Assembly (NCBI RefSeq): GCF_001577835.2
Contig: NC_029542.1
Span: 4,695,060-4,759,059, forward strand
DNA length: 64,000 nt
Source of the DNA: Coturnix japonica
Taxonomy: Eukaryota > Chordata > Aves > Galliformes > Phasianidae
Reading direction: 5' to 3'
Shown: positions 23,366 to 36,412 of the stretch, piece by piece
Layout: each line of letters opens with the position of its first letter
How positions within the stretch are numbered: the stretch's first letter is position 1
Notes under the pieces: generated by a model
Databases searched by the model: none
Seen by the model: only the letters and a program-made list of their open reading frames with translations
What the model was told of the DNA's origin: nothing
Position numbers and translations under genes: made by a program

Positions 23366-26300
23366 CTAATTGCGTCCTCCAGCTGCGGCAGCCGCAGCTC
23401 TGCATAAGCCTCTGCTCAGCTCCCTGCCCGCTTCCTCTGCATCGACCTTGTTTTTCCCTTCCTTTCTGCTAAATGTTTCCTTTCAAGCAAAGTGCGTCTT
23501 TCTGGAGCCACGTTTGGAATGGCTGCCTTGGTGGGTAGTCACTTCCATGAGTACTTCTACAATTTATCATAAATGACCGAGGTCACTTCCAGGGCGATCC
23601 TGTAAACAGCTCTTTACAAACAGCTCTCTACTCGTAGCCCTGAAATGGCCTTGGGCGCTGGACAGGAGGCACGGGCTGCCTCCCAGACAAGAGGGAGGAG
23701 TCCTCCAGTCCCATAACTGCAGATAAATAAATGCGGCTGCATGCGTGGATGGATCCATGTATCTGACCCCTCCTCCTGCATGAAGCATCTGTCATCAGGC
23801 AGCAACCAACTCTGTGAAATGCTGTTCTGATTCTTGCCTGGCTCCCCAGCTTGCTACTGCAGTGCAGATTTGTGCTGTGCGCAGTCAGAGCTTCTCCATA
23901 ACAGTCAGGGGAGAGCATCCTCATGCTCCCAGTGCACTGCAACTCAAGGGTAAAGGCTCAAAACTGCAAGACAAGCAGTCACTGACAAAGAGAAACATCC
24001 ACCCCCAAAAGAGAAAAACAAAGTCCATCCCAAGGATGACAGAAACAAACACATTAGAAGTTTCAGTGTTGCTCCAGTGCTGTCCAGAATTCCCTAACCA
24101 AACAAAATCGAGTACAAGGCCAGCCTTGGGCAGGGCACTCGCAGCGCTGCTGACAGCATTTGATGTAAGGTTTTGTCCTGGTGGCAGGTGGACAAACCTC
24201 AGCAGTTCCAGGGGCTTTGTAACAGCCATCCAGCTCCTCAGGCAGCTGCTGACAGAAGCCATCAGCAGTTCTGCGTGGATGTGGCCACAGGGCTGTGTGG
24301 GGCCAGGGGCAGCAGGATGGGGCTCTTCAGGAAGCAGAGCACAAAGGCAGGAAAATCACCAGAGGTTTGGAGCAGGCTGTAAATCATCTGGTTCTGCTGT
24401 ATGGCATATTTACAGTTGTTCGGATGGCTGCAGTGACAGCAAGGAAGAATCTTGTGGCCTGTTTGCACACCAGGACCTCAGAGCAGCTTGGGCATTTACA
24501 CTCTTGTTTGCTATTGCTTGGCTCTGAGGAACACAGACGTGACTTTATAATGGCTGAGCATCTCTTGTACTCAAAGCTAAGAACAAGGGATCAAAGCACA
24601 ATCCTGCTTTACACTGCTCTTCCTGTGTTCTTCTTGGAGTCTTTCATAGCATTTGTCCTCCCAGTAATTTATTTTTGGTGTTGTCAGGACACCCATGGTA
24701 GATGAAAAATGATGTTCACGAGAAAGCTCTTATAAACCTACAGAGGTGCATCAGATAAGGGGAAGCCTTCAAGAAACTCAGTTCTGGATGAAGTCAGTGG
24801 GGTTTGGGAGGCTCCTCTTATGCTAGGCTGCTCTATTTGTGTGCAATTAAAGATATTTTTGCAATCTGGAACCCTGCAGCAAACAGCATCAGGATAGGGG
24901 GCTAAACCATTGCTCTGAGAGTGAACACGCTGGAGACACCATGAAGTCATCTCCAAGCCCACCCATAGATAAAGAGCTCAGAGCAGAGGTTTTGTGTTTC
25001 TTCCAGAGCCCTGACCAGTGCAGATCATCCCCCCCTGTTTCTCCACACTCCCTGCTCTAGGAAAGAGGCTGGAGGCTGCAAGCAGCCTCAATAGGACGTT
25101 GCAATCTAAGGTAACATCTTCTGGGCTGTATGTTTTGCCATCCTGGAACTGCTGACACTGTTGCATTTATCCGAGTGTGTAGGGACACCCAGAGGCTCCT
25201 CCTGCCTCTGCTCTGCCTTCCCTTCACTGATGCCTGCTGTGCATTGTCATGGACAAAGCAGCAGTCACAGATGAGATCTCTCAGCCCCATTGTTCATGTT
25301 GGGAGTGCTGTGCCTGCTGCAATGCATTCACGCCTTCATCCCAGGGACACTGAGATGTGACAGCGTCACAGTAGGTGGAATAGATCTGCTCCCACCCCCC
25401 AGACGAACCTGCCACTCACAGCCACCACCCCCATGCTGCTGTTTTGATCACGGAGACAATGGAGGCAATCGTCAAGCACTAACCAAGGCTGGGTGAATAT
25501 CACTTCGATCTGCAGTGACAGCAGGCTGAGAGAATGCTCACAGCACAGCAGTATCACTTCCTGCACTGAGCTGTGGCTGCTCCACGCACTGCAGAGGCTG
25601 AGGAAGGACCAGGTCCATGCAAGGCATCTTTCAGGGAGCGTGCAGAGCAACACCACTCCGTGTCCTCTGCTGCGGGCCCTGCAGACAGCCAGCTGCATGA
25701 GGATCCTTCTGCTCTCCAGCCTTGCAGCAGTGTCAGTACCAACAGTTACAGTCTTAAAATTACAGGCTTAGTGCATCCACACGCTGTGCTCCCATCAGAG
25801 CACCATTATTTGTCCAGCATGCTGGGAATAGGGCTGCTCACTTCCACAGGAGTGTGAAGGGAGCCCCAGGTCACCTCCTCAGTACACGGGAATTTGCAGC
25901 AATCATCGAGGTATTATGTCTCTTCCAACTGTAGCACACATGCTCCAATTGCAGTCTTTCCAGCAGCAGCCTTGTTGGTTGAATGCCTCCTTGCTCTAAT
26001 CCCTGGTGTTGCTGAAGGATGCTGCTTTCATCTGATAGCATTTATGAACTGCTATAATGAGTTCTGGCTTGCTGAGATAAATCGCTCACCCAGAAGTGCA
26101 AACTTCATTAATGCCAACAGTGACTCAGATTAGCATTATTCTAGTTCAGATTGTAAACAGACTGGACACACGAAAGAGGTTTGGCATTTTTTCCCCCTTT
26201 CTCTTAAAATTCCCCTTCCTCTTTCTAATTGCTGTTGGTTTGTCTCTTTTGCTCTGCATGTTCTAACTCTGCGCTTCTCCACCTCTTCATCTTCCAGGAG

Positions 26301-27980
26301 AAACTGTTGTATGACACACCACCATTCAGGACCAACTGGTTTAGCTGCCGATTAACAGTGAAAGATATTCTGCAGTTTTGCCTGGCAAGTTTTGAGCTCT
26401 TTTACGTGTTTGTCAGATCAAAAAAACAAAACAAAACAAAAAACACACTCAAGAATTGAGCTGATGAAAAATTAAAGTCTCCTCTTTCTGCTCCAGGTTA
26501 GAGACTCAGCAGGGAAAATTCCACAGTGGAAATAAAATGTTGCAGGCTGAGACAAATGTTAAAGAAAAGATGTGTATGAAGTAACAACGCACAACATCAA
26601 AATACAGAAACGTGTCACGGTACGAAACAAGGAGAACATGGATTGGCAAGACGGAATGCAGCCACTGGAGGAGCTTTTTCAGGAACAAATGTGCTGGAGC
26701 CATCTGCTGCTTCCCCAGCAATGGTGACAGTCACACCTCTCCCTGTAGCCCACTCTGAAAATTGTCTACTATATATTTTGCAAGTGTTGCTTGCCAAAAG
26801 GTGCAGTTGCACCAAATGGGACAGTGATGGCACTGTCCCATGCGGCTCCAAGCAAAAGGTGCCCTCAGCTGCACTCCCTCTGCAGGGGAAGGCAAATGCA
26901 GCTGTGGGAAGTTGTAAAGTCTTGAATATTCAATGAAGAGGAAGCTTTTCTTTGTCCAATGCAGGGTCCCAGAAAACTCTTGGAAGCAAAAAGATTATTT
27001 CCTACTGAGATACATTCCTAATGAGGTACAGCAGAGAGCAGAGCAGTGCTTTTGAGCTCTGGGTGCTGGTGTGGCAGTGAGCCTCACCCCGTGCCTCTGG
27101 GCTGTGCTCATCCCCACGCACAGCACTGATATTTATATGAGAAATGGCTGCAATTTCCGCAAAAACAAACTGCTGCCTCAGTCCATTAATAAATCTGCTT
27201 TTCCTGCCAAAATATTTTAATTTCCACTTCCTCAGACTTGATTTGTCTTTGTTGTCTCTATTTTTACTACATTTTGTGACAGATGGTTTGTCTCTGACAA
27301 ATGAAGGTTTGCTGTTATGGCAAATCTTTCTGCAGGATGGAGTGTATCAGCAGGAAAGGAACCTTTCCTTTTTAATCATTTTGCTAATTAAAGACACTGC
27401 CTGCAATTTGCATTGTTCATAACCAGGGAGAAAGAGAAAGGAGAGCTGATTGCTGCTGTGCAACCAGTGCTCTTGGGCAGACGACAAGCCTCCTGTCTTT
27501 GCCCATGTAACATGGCTGTGTGCATCAGAGAAACATGATTTTTAAGACTTATGTAGAGCCAGCTGAAGTGCTGCATGCTCCCATTTTTGCTGAAATTCTG
27601 CATAGGAACAGCTCATAGTTCTTTATCGGTGCCAGATCGAGAAGACCCAGGTAGGAAGCCAGACGTTGCTGCTGCAAGAGACATGATAAACTGCTGGCCA
27701 GTCTTGTTCCTCACCCTCCTGGCCCAAAGTGAAGCCCTACCTCCACCTCCTTGGCAGTGCAATTTTTGACATCTGCGATGTGCAGCACCAGCTTGGGCAA
27801 GGATTGGGCCCTCTCTGCCAGCCGGATTTTCATGGGTGGGAAAAAAACCCACATTTTTATTGTTGCTGAATGCTGGAGGGTGAGGTGGGGAGACGGATGG
27901 GATGCGCAGCGGCAGGAATCTGGATCACAAGAAAGAGGTGACAGAACCTGGCGTGAGCTTCCCGGTAGCATCAGAGCCGC
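23366..27980. other. Gene-free interval between VAT1 and RND2
   Basis: About 4.6 kb with only short, non-homologous open frames and no splice-consistent set of exons. I recognise no transposon, RNA gene or long tandem repeat. The part around 25900-27420 is AT-rich, with some runs such as the A-rich stretch near 26420-26450. It could hold enhancers, but nothing in the sequence proves it. Confidence 0.5.
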
Positions 27981-27989
27981 TTCTCACGT

Positions 27990-28190
27990 TGCATCCCTGC
28001 GATCAATGGAGGGAGGCGGCCCGGCGCGGGGCGGGCAGTCGTTCCCGAGGCCGGGAGGCGGCCGGGGGCGGCGGTGACCGGGTGGCCCTGCCCAGCTCCA
28101 GCTCCGGTTGGTGCCGTCGGGGCCGGGGGCGCGGCCATTGCGAGCGCCGGTCCCGGTAAAGCGGCGGCGCTGCCGGCGCGGCCCCGCACC
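27990..28190 (+). promoter_or_regulatory. RND2 CpG-island promoter/5' UTR
   Basis: CpG density rises sharply at about 27990 and continues through RND2 exon 1 and its 81-bp intron 1, which contains a TCGGC-type short tandem (28326-28351). There are several GC boxes (gcggggcgggc near 28024). The transcription start cannot be fixed from sequence alone. Confidence 0.55.
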
Positions 28191-31100
28191 ATGGAGGGAC
28201 ACCTGGCTCGCTGCAAGATCGTGGTGGTGGGGGACACGCAGTGCGGCAAGACGGCACTGCTCCACGTCTTCGCCAAGGACTGCTACCCAGAGGTGTGCGG
28301 GGGGCGGAGGGGGGCGGCCGTCGGCGCGGCTCGGCTCAGCTCGGCTCGGCTCACCTCCCTTCTCCCTATGCAGAGCTACGTGCCTACCGTTTTCGAGAAC
28401 TACACGGCCAGCTTCGAGATCGACAAGCAGCGCACTGAGCTCAACATGTGGGACACCTCAGGTGGGCTCCGGGAGGGACGCGGTGGGTCTCGATGCGGCC
28501 TCTGTGGGATCCGCAGCGGGCGTCAAACACTGAAATCCCCTCTTGGTGTCTTTGCGTTGGATTTTGTGGCTTTCTTTCCCCCGGCCTTGGGGCTGGCTCT
28601 GCACATCGTTTCTGAGCCGACTGAGTTATCGGTGCGTCTCAGCCCTGACCACGTATGAGATGCAGCAGAGCACCAACAAAACCAGTTCTGGGGCTTGAGA
28701 TGAGGCTGGGAAGGAATGGGGAAGGAAGCAAGGTGCAGCCAAGATGGGAGACCTCACCTTGGAGAGGAATGTGCTGTGGGAATATGCTGCCCTTTCATCA
28801 CTCACTCCAGGAGAGCTTTTGGGCTGCTTCAGTTTTTTTGTGTTTTGGTTTGGTTTTGCCTCTTCATCTGCATCCTCAGCTGTGATGCTGCAGGGAATCT
28901 TGGGCACATCTCAGCCCTCCAAAACCCTTTTCAAACTTCATGCTGCCTCTCTGGGGAGACATGAGCTGTAAGTGAACTGCTTGATGCAGAGCTAATAAAA
29001 ATGTTGGCATCTAGCAGAGGTTATGTGCACCCTTTAATTTACCTCTGACAACCTTTCTGGACTGTTGTGTATGCATAGAACTGAATGCTGGGCTGTGGTG
29101 GTGTACATACATAATGGACTTGCTGATGATCGTTCCCCTTAATATTTAGAGTCTTCTTAGAGCTCAAGAGCAAAAATAGATTAAAAAGTGACATTAGACA
29201 GTTTTAGGTCTTGTGCACTCAAATTCCTCTCTATTATTTTACATCCATCAGATTACAGCTGTAGGATCAGCACTGCTCTATTTAGAGCAGTGGCTTTACT
29301 GATTTTTGGACCAGCTTTAAATTGTAAAATGTTTATTGAGCCTCTACTGGAGGCTTCCCAACCTGGCAGACTTTGCTTTTGCAAATTTTTATATCCTGAA
29401 ACAAACAGGGGTCTTTTGCCTGCTGAGTGAGCCCTGGGGGTTTCCAAACTGGGGACTTCTGCAGCTGATGGGAAGGGACTGGTTGTGTTCTTATTGTTTG
29501 ATGCTCAGCAGCTTTGCTCTGACTGTCTGCATCTGATGAGAAAAACTTCACCTTTGGAGTGTGTGGAAGCACTTAGTGCACTCTGTGGGTTTTTTTTAGG
29601 AATTCTCTGGAATATTTGGCTTTGATCTTACAAATGTTGAAAGAAAATAACATGATAAAATGGCTTTGAATTTGTGTATGTGCACCTGATACCTGCATCT
29701 GTTGCTGTCATGCATTCATTTTTACCGTTTTCAATGAAAGATATGTTTGTCTGCTGCTTATCTCTACAGCCGAGAGGAAATGGACTTTGATTTTTTATTT
29801 TATTTTTTTTTAATTTTTTGATCTCCCTTTTTAAGAGCTTTGTTGTAGATAGAGCTCAGTAGATAGTTTTCCAGATAAATTGCCTCTTTTTGCAGCTTTC
29901 ATTTGAAATACCCAAGTGCTATATATCAATAAACAGTCCTGCAAAGCAATACGTAGCAATTTTCTCTGGTAATCACACTGACATTTTTAGCTACAGACTT
30001 CAAGCTGCTGCTGTATTTCTACCGCCCTTTGGAGACACCTGTAAACAGCTTTTGGTAGAAAAAGTTTTACACAATAACACATGGAGCCAACTGAGCTGAA
30101 GGGATTGAGAGTGGCTGATTGTCCTAATAATGAATATGACAGGTGCTGGGTGCACTTTCCCTTGTCTCTGCATTATCTGCCACCTCTTTTAAGCAGCACT
30201 GTGGGCAGGGGCCTGTTGTTAGTGTTAAACTCATCCTAGCTGGAACAGGAAGGGAGATTCTGGGATTCTGCTTCCCTCTTTTGTATCTTAAACACTTTCC
30301 ATCTTTTAGTTAAGTAACTGAAGCAGAAGGTCCCCTCCAAAAATCAGCAGACAAATCTGGACAGGGACTGTTGAGTTCCTTGCTATGAAATCAGCCATGA
30401 GAGTGGTGAGAGGCACTGTGGGCACCAGTGAAGGGCAGCTGTCCTGGAAAACCTGCTGCAGGGGTCCCAGATTGCCTGGCTGCTGCTGGCTCCTTTTGGT
30501 AATCCTTGCCCACGTCTGGGTGTTGTCTGCTCCCTGGACACGTAGTACTAGCTGCTGTGGGGAACTTGGGAAATGCAGCCTTTAGGTATGAATTGGCCCC
30601 TCCTATTAATATCACAGGCAGACAGGCAATAAATGTAGTTAGAGAAACACTGCCATACTGTGGGCAGGGGTGATGGGGAACTGAGTTGCTCCCACATTGT
30701 ATTGGGACCTTGAATTTCCTTTAAGTGTCTTGTAATCCTTGATTATTTTTTCCAAGGCTGAAAGGAGGCTTACCAGTACTAGGAGTCCTTCAGACATGGC
30801 AAATACAGCCCCTCTGTGCTCACTGAAATGCTGTTGATCCAAATGCCTGTTAGGGAATAAAGTGACTGGGTATGAGCCTGACCCCTCAGTACTGCCTGCA
30901 TTTTGGATTAGTCCCTATTTAACTCAGACCCGCCCCCATGCACAGTGCAAGGCTGAAATTGCTCCAGGTGCTATTTTTCAGTGCAGTAGGGATGTCCCAT
31001 CTTTCCATTTCCACCATTTCCCAAAGCATCCATTTGAAAACAATTTGATATCTTCGTGTGTGAGAGCAAGGTGTGGAGGAGATGGGGCAGCTGCTGTGCT

Positions 31101-34100
31101 CTGCTTCTCAGTGGATGATGTCCTGTTTTGCTGCTATTTCTGTTCTCATTTTGGCTAATTCCCCCACTGATCAAATGTGCTTAGCACAGAAACAACTTCT
31201 CTTCATGGCAGTGGTATGGGGAAACACCAGCTTGATGGAATACCTGCTGGCTGGTCAGGACTGCTCTCGAAGGGCCGGGTGTCTCCTGGACGCTCAGTGC
31301 TGCTGTGTGACACTGACAAGGAAGTTTCCATTCTGCACAGCCTGCTGGCTGATGTTGTGACCACTCATCATGCTTTATGCAGTGCAGCCAAATTGCATTC
31401 CTGTGCTTCAGTGGTGGGAAGGGCATGCAGTCATAACGGGCAAGTTGGCTTCTCAGAAATGCAGCAGCTCTGTTTTGCATGTGAGCTGATACACTTTTTG
31501 CTGGTGCATCCCCTGGTGTAGAGCATAGCTGCCTGGATGTCTGTGCTTTTGGCTTATGGGAATGCCAAGGACTGGCACTGCGCCGTGTATTTGCTCACTG
31601 CCATCTTCCAGAGCTGCTGGAGAGGACTTTTCTGCCCACACAGAACCCAAGCTGGTCCAGCAGCACTGCTGTCTGCTCTGCACTGCAGCTCACAGCAGGG
31701 GAGCCTTTTGCAGGGACTTGTGTCTCATAAGTAGATTCACTCTCAAAACAAGAATAACATTGTAAAGTGCAAATCCCTCCCTACCTCCCTCTTTGCCTGC
31801 GCTCAGCAAACAGTCTGCCTTGGTATGGCTGTGTGGGAACCAGCAGGCTCTGATAGCAGCCCCTTCATTAGGGGAACTACCCAGGAATGTTGATGAGATT
31901 AGAGAGCTGAAAGGGGCTGAGTTTAGCAATGGCATCTCCATTGATGCTGGGGCTGAGGATTCCCAGCACGCAGCTCTGAGACTGCAATGGCTGCCTCTTC
32001 TCATGCATTCTGAAGCAGAGAAGAATGTGGAGCTGCCCTTTCCATACCAAAATAGCTCCTCCCATGCTCCCTGTTGAGGCTGGGAGCCTCGAACAAGCAT
32101 ACTTGTCTTCTGCCTCAGCACAAAGACATAGTTAAGCCTGAAAATATGTGTAGCTGGGTCACATTCTTAGGCAGGTCAGGAACCAGTTTGACAGAAGTTG
32201 AAAGAGCTGCAGCAGAAATGCATATCCTGGAGAGAGCGGAGGATGGATCTGGGAGGACTGACACGATGGGAGAGGACTGGATGGGACAGCAGAGTCCCTG
32301 GGGTATGTCAGGCTGGGCATGATGTAGGTGCTGCATGGTACAGAGGCAACTGCTCTGCCTGTATGACTTGGGGGTGTCCCTTCTACCCCAGACACCCATC
32401 AAGCAGCAGTACCTTAGCCAGACAATCATGTAAAGCAAGTGCCAAAGATCCTTGTAGGAAGGGGCTCTCACTCCATCCTCTGAGCATGATGGCTTTGCCT
32501 TTCTGCCCATGTGGCACCCAGGTGCCCCCCACTGTGCATCAGGGTGGTCCTGTGAGTACTTTGTGGTAGGGAGAGCTCCAGAGAAGCTGGTTGGTGCCAT
32601 GCCACCAGCCCTGCAGAAGAGGCCTGGGTGCAGCTTTCTTCTTGCCCTAGATCCTATGGATTAGATCAGTATGCAATTAAACTTCACAGGCATGCAGGTC
32701 CAGCTTTCCCTGTGGGGAGAAACCTTATCTGGTGGGCAAGCAGCCAGGGAGGAATCTGCTGCTTGTGCACAGCAAAGTGGAAATGTGTAGCACTCCATAA
32801 AGATAATTTGTGCTCACTCAACCCACAGATATGTCCCCAAAGCCAGAGGTCTGTGGACCTCAGAGGAATTGGCTGCCATTCCTGGTTCTTTTTACACCCA
32901 ATAAAATCATAGAATCATAGAATTACCCAGGTTGGAAAAGACCTCGAAGATCATGAAGTCCAACCACAGCCTAACCATAGTACCCTAGCTCTAACAAAAT
33001 GATGACAGACAGGTTGCGGCAATGCCAGATGTCCTTGTGATGTGTCAAAATTGCCTGGAAGGGACTTCTGGTTCCTGTTTGCCTCCCTTGTCTGCTGCCA
33101 TGGGTGTGATTGCTAGCACCCTTGTGTGGAGCCCCAGCCAGGTACTAGGGCTGTGCTCTCACCTCAAGTAGTAACAGATTCAAAAATTAGAATGATCAAC
33201 CAAAGAGAATATCCTGATTCAGCAGAGAGAAAGCTGGGGATGATGCACAGCACAGCAACCACTGGTTCCCATTGGTCTCTTAGAGTGGCGGAGAGTCTTC
33301 AGGAGATCAGCCAATGGTGAATAGAGATACCAATGGGGCCAGGGCCATTCCTGTCCCTTGGAGCTGGGAGCAAAAATTAGAGCGTACAGAAGCAATTTTG
33401 ATCTCATTAACAAAATGATGCTCTTAACCTGGGGCAGTTCTTCCTTCCCCTCCTCCTGCCATCTCCAGCAGCTGCCCAGCTGTGTCCTGACACCAGGCTG
33501 GGGGTTTGTGGGATGGGTGGTGACCACCTGTGTGGGCAGCACTCTGCTGCACTATGTACTCTCTGCCAGTGCAGTCCGTGATGTGCTGAAGAAAGCAGCA
33601 GGTTGCTATGATACACTTTGCCGTAGCAAATGTAGCTCCTACAAAAGGAGCATTCCTGGGTTGGGAGGAGGTCAGATTTATCTGCAATATTTTTGTGAAG
33701 TGGAGGAGCAACTGGGAGAGGTTGTGCACGGAAATGTTTCTCTCCCATCTCGGGCAGAGGCCCCTGCCTGGGGCAGCTGTACCAGGAGGGCATGGTTCTG
33801 ATAAAGGGTCTGACACATCTGAGCATGCAGATCAGTGCTGGATCTTGAATCCCTCTGGGCAATGTAATGAGAACGCAAGCTTGGTCTGAAGGGCAGCTTG
33901 GTGCTGCAGAACTCAGTGCTGCCAACAAAAGCACCAAGTCACTCGCAGGATGGGGACTGCTCATAGTGCCAGCTCTGCCTATCAGAAGGTGAAGCATCCT
34001 TAGCCTGAAGCAGTGTCAGAGATCTCCAGGGTTTGCTGTGCCCCAGCCTGTATCTTCTGTCTCCATGCTGGTCAAGGCACCCCAGGCACTGACTCCACAC

Positions 34101-36412
34101 ACAAAGCACGACTTTCCCTCTACAAAGAGGGATGGGCTCTGCAGAGGTTGCAGTCTGATTCTGCCCTGCTGGATGCCAGCTTCTTCTCATTCCAGTGATT
34201 TTGCAGGGACAAAAAACTGTGCTGTATTTTTTCTCACTCATGGCTGTGGGGACTGCAGCAGCAGAATGTTCCTGCAGCTGGCTTTGCTGTGAACACAAAT
34301 GCACATGGGGTGCTGGCATGGCTGCTCTGTGAGTGGTGTGGAGTGTCCCCACTGCCCCCATCCTGCTTCCAAGGAGGCAGACCCAACAATGGATGAGACT
34401 TTCTGCTGATTGCTTTTCTCTCTGCAGGCTCAGCCTATTATGATAATGTCCGTCCATTAGCATACCCGGACTCAGATGCCGTGCTCATCTGCTTTGATAT
34501 CAGCCGCCCAGAAACCTTGGACAGCGTACTCAAGAAGGTGAGTGTCTGAGCTGGGATGGAGCCCTGCATCCCCAGTGCTCTCACCAGGTCCAAAAGCTCC
34601 CTTGGATGGAGTTTGACTGCGGCAGTTGCCCATGGTCTTTAGCAGAAAGCAAGGAATTTCTTTGTCTGCAAGGAGCACCATCAGTGATGCAGCTCATTGC
34701 AGTATGCAGTGCTCGTGTAAGGTCTGCCTATGTGCACACATGCAAACATGGGAATGGGGAGAGATGGAGGGTATCTGTTGTGTTTCTCATGTCAGCACTG
34801 GGAAGAAGCCCTGGGGCTCCGGTGTCCTGTCATGGGGACAAAAACCCTCCAATAGCTCAGTCAGAAGCTTGGGGTTGGGCTCCAAGAGAGCTCCCAGCAC
34901 CCAGCTCAGGGGGCAGAAATTTTTCATGGGGATTGGAAGCATCTGCTGATCATGACAACAGCGTGATAACACAAGCAAATCTCTTGTACCTTAATGAGAT
35001 GCAAGCCCATCAATAATAAGCTGGAGTTGGGCTTTATCGATGTCTGTCTACATGCTCCTTGTGTGAGCCTGCTTTGCTCACTACAAGGTCTTTCCCGTGT
35101 GGCCTCACAGATGCTTCCAGTGCTGTTAGCAGTGTCTGATACAGAAACTTTTTATCCCCATGTCACAGGGTATTTCTTAAGTGCCTCTGAGCAGATGCCT
35201 TGTTTCCTTTGGTCCATGTCAGTTGTTAAGGAAGAGCTAATTGGCTTCCAAACAGCTGTCACTCCAGTGAGGAAAATCCTCACATGGAAGGCTTCCAATG
35301 CAAAGGCAATGTATTGTTATGGCTCCAGGGAGCAACTCTGTGAACCCCAGCTGATGGGGCCTCAGGGATTGTGCAAAGTGGCCATCACTGTGCTGAGACC
35401 GTATGATTGGCTTTGTTTCTCCAACCTTGACTCTTTTATAGGCCGTCCATTGTCACACAGCCTCTGGCACAGCTGTGCACCTTCTCTCTTGTCTTCCCTA
35501 CAGTGGCAAGGGGAGACTCAGGAGTTCTGCCCCAATGCAAAGATCGTGTTGGTGGGCTGCAAACTAGACATGCGGACGGACCTGAACACTCTGCGGGAGC
35601 TTTCCAAGCAGCGCCTCATCCCAGTTACACATGAGCAGGTGGGTTTTTGCAGCTGCTCATCCCCACAGGGATTAGGGACTTTTCTCCTGCACCTCCTCTG
35701 ATAAGTTAGCTCAGCAGCAAAGGACCTCCACTGGTCTTGGTCTGAAGCTGACTGGACCTTGGCTCAGATACTCTGAGCTTGCAGCATTTTTCTCCCCTGC
35801 CCTGGGCACGCTGTGACACATTGGCAGTGCTCTGCTGAACCACTAGGAGGTGGTTTGCAGCCAGGAAGTCTTTCCCCAGAGCTGGTAGAGATGCCCAGCT
35901 TAATAACTTAGACTGCCTAAAGTAGGACGAATGTGTTTCTGCATCTCCTTGTTGGGCATAGCTGGACTGTCCTGCTTGGATGCTGCTTTGGGGTGGGGAC
36001 AGAGTCACAGCCTGGGAACTGCTGCAGTCACCAGCACAGGGATGCAGGCTCTGATGCTGCACCTTACTGCAGTTCTGGAGAGCTGAAGAGAGTGAAGGAT
36101 GCTGCTGCAGGGTGCTCTGTCCTAACCTCACTCTTCCTTCCTTCCCTGCCCTCTGGGTCTCAGGGCAGTGCGCTGGCACGGCAGATTGGGGCAGTGGCCT
36201 ACGCCGAGTGCTCCTCCAAGGTGTCAGAGGACAGCGTGCGGGATGTCTTCCATGTCACCACGCTCGCCTCGGTCAACAGGATACACAAGAACCTGAAGCG
36301 CTCCAACTCCAAACGGGGACTGAAGCGGGTGTCACAGATGCCCAGCAGGACGAACTTACTGAATGACACGGAGATCAGGAAAGACCGAGCCAAGAGCTGT
36401 TCCATCATGTGA
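28191..36412 (+). CDS. RND2: RND2, Rho family GTPase 2 (Rho7/RhoN)
   Basis: Five coding exons: 28191-28292, 28374-28461, 34428-34537, 35504-35638 and 36164-36412, giving 227 aa, the human length. The N-terminus [20 protein letters not shown] carries the G1 P-loop (GDTQCGKT). [14 protein letters not shown] is switch I, and [12 protein letters not shown] is switch II with Ser at the place of the catalytic Gln of classical Rho proteins, as expected for the constitutively GTP-bound Rnd branch. GCKLDMR is the G4 motif and YAECSSK the G5 motif. The basic tail ends CSIM, a CAAX box predicted to be farnesylated. In vertebrates RND2 acts at membranes in neuronal migration and process branching. Intron 2 is 5966 bp, far longer than the other introns in this gene-dense region, and contains a CR1 remnant. 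Confidence 0.97.
32905..32998 (-). repeat. CR1 LINE 3'-end fragment in RND2 intron 2
   Basis: The plus strand reads aatcatagaatcatagaatt, then 'aggttggaaaagacctcgaagatcatgaagtccaacc' in part. This is the reverse complement of the CR1 tail (two ATTCTATG-type octamers at its 3' end). It is a 5'-truncated copy, antisense to RND2. Confidence 0.9.

Noticed and set aside
23814-24527. 237-codon plus-strand frame between VAT1 and RND2
   Set aside because: No recognisable domain, no upstream promoter or splice context; composition looks like random non-coding sequence.
34994-35701. 235-codon frame ending in RND2 exon 4
   Set aside because: Only 35504-35638 is homologous to Rho GTPases. The upstream part is intron that happens to be open.
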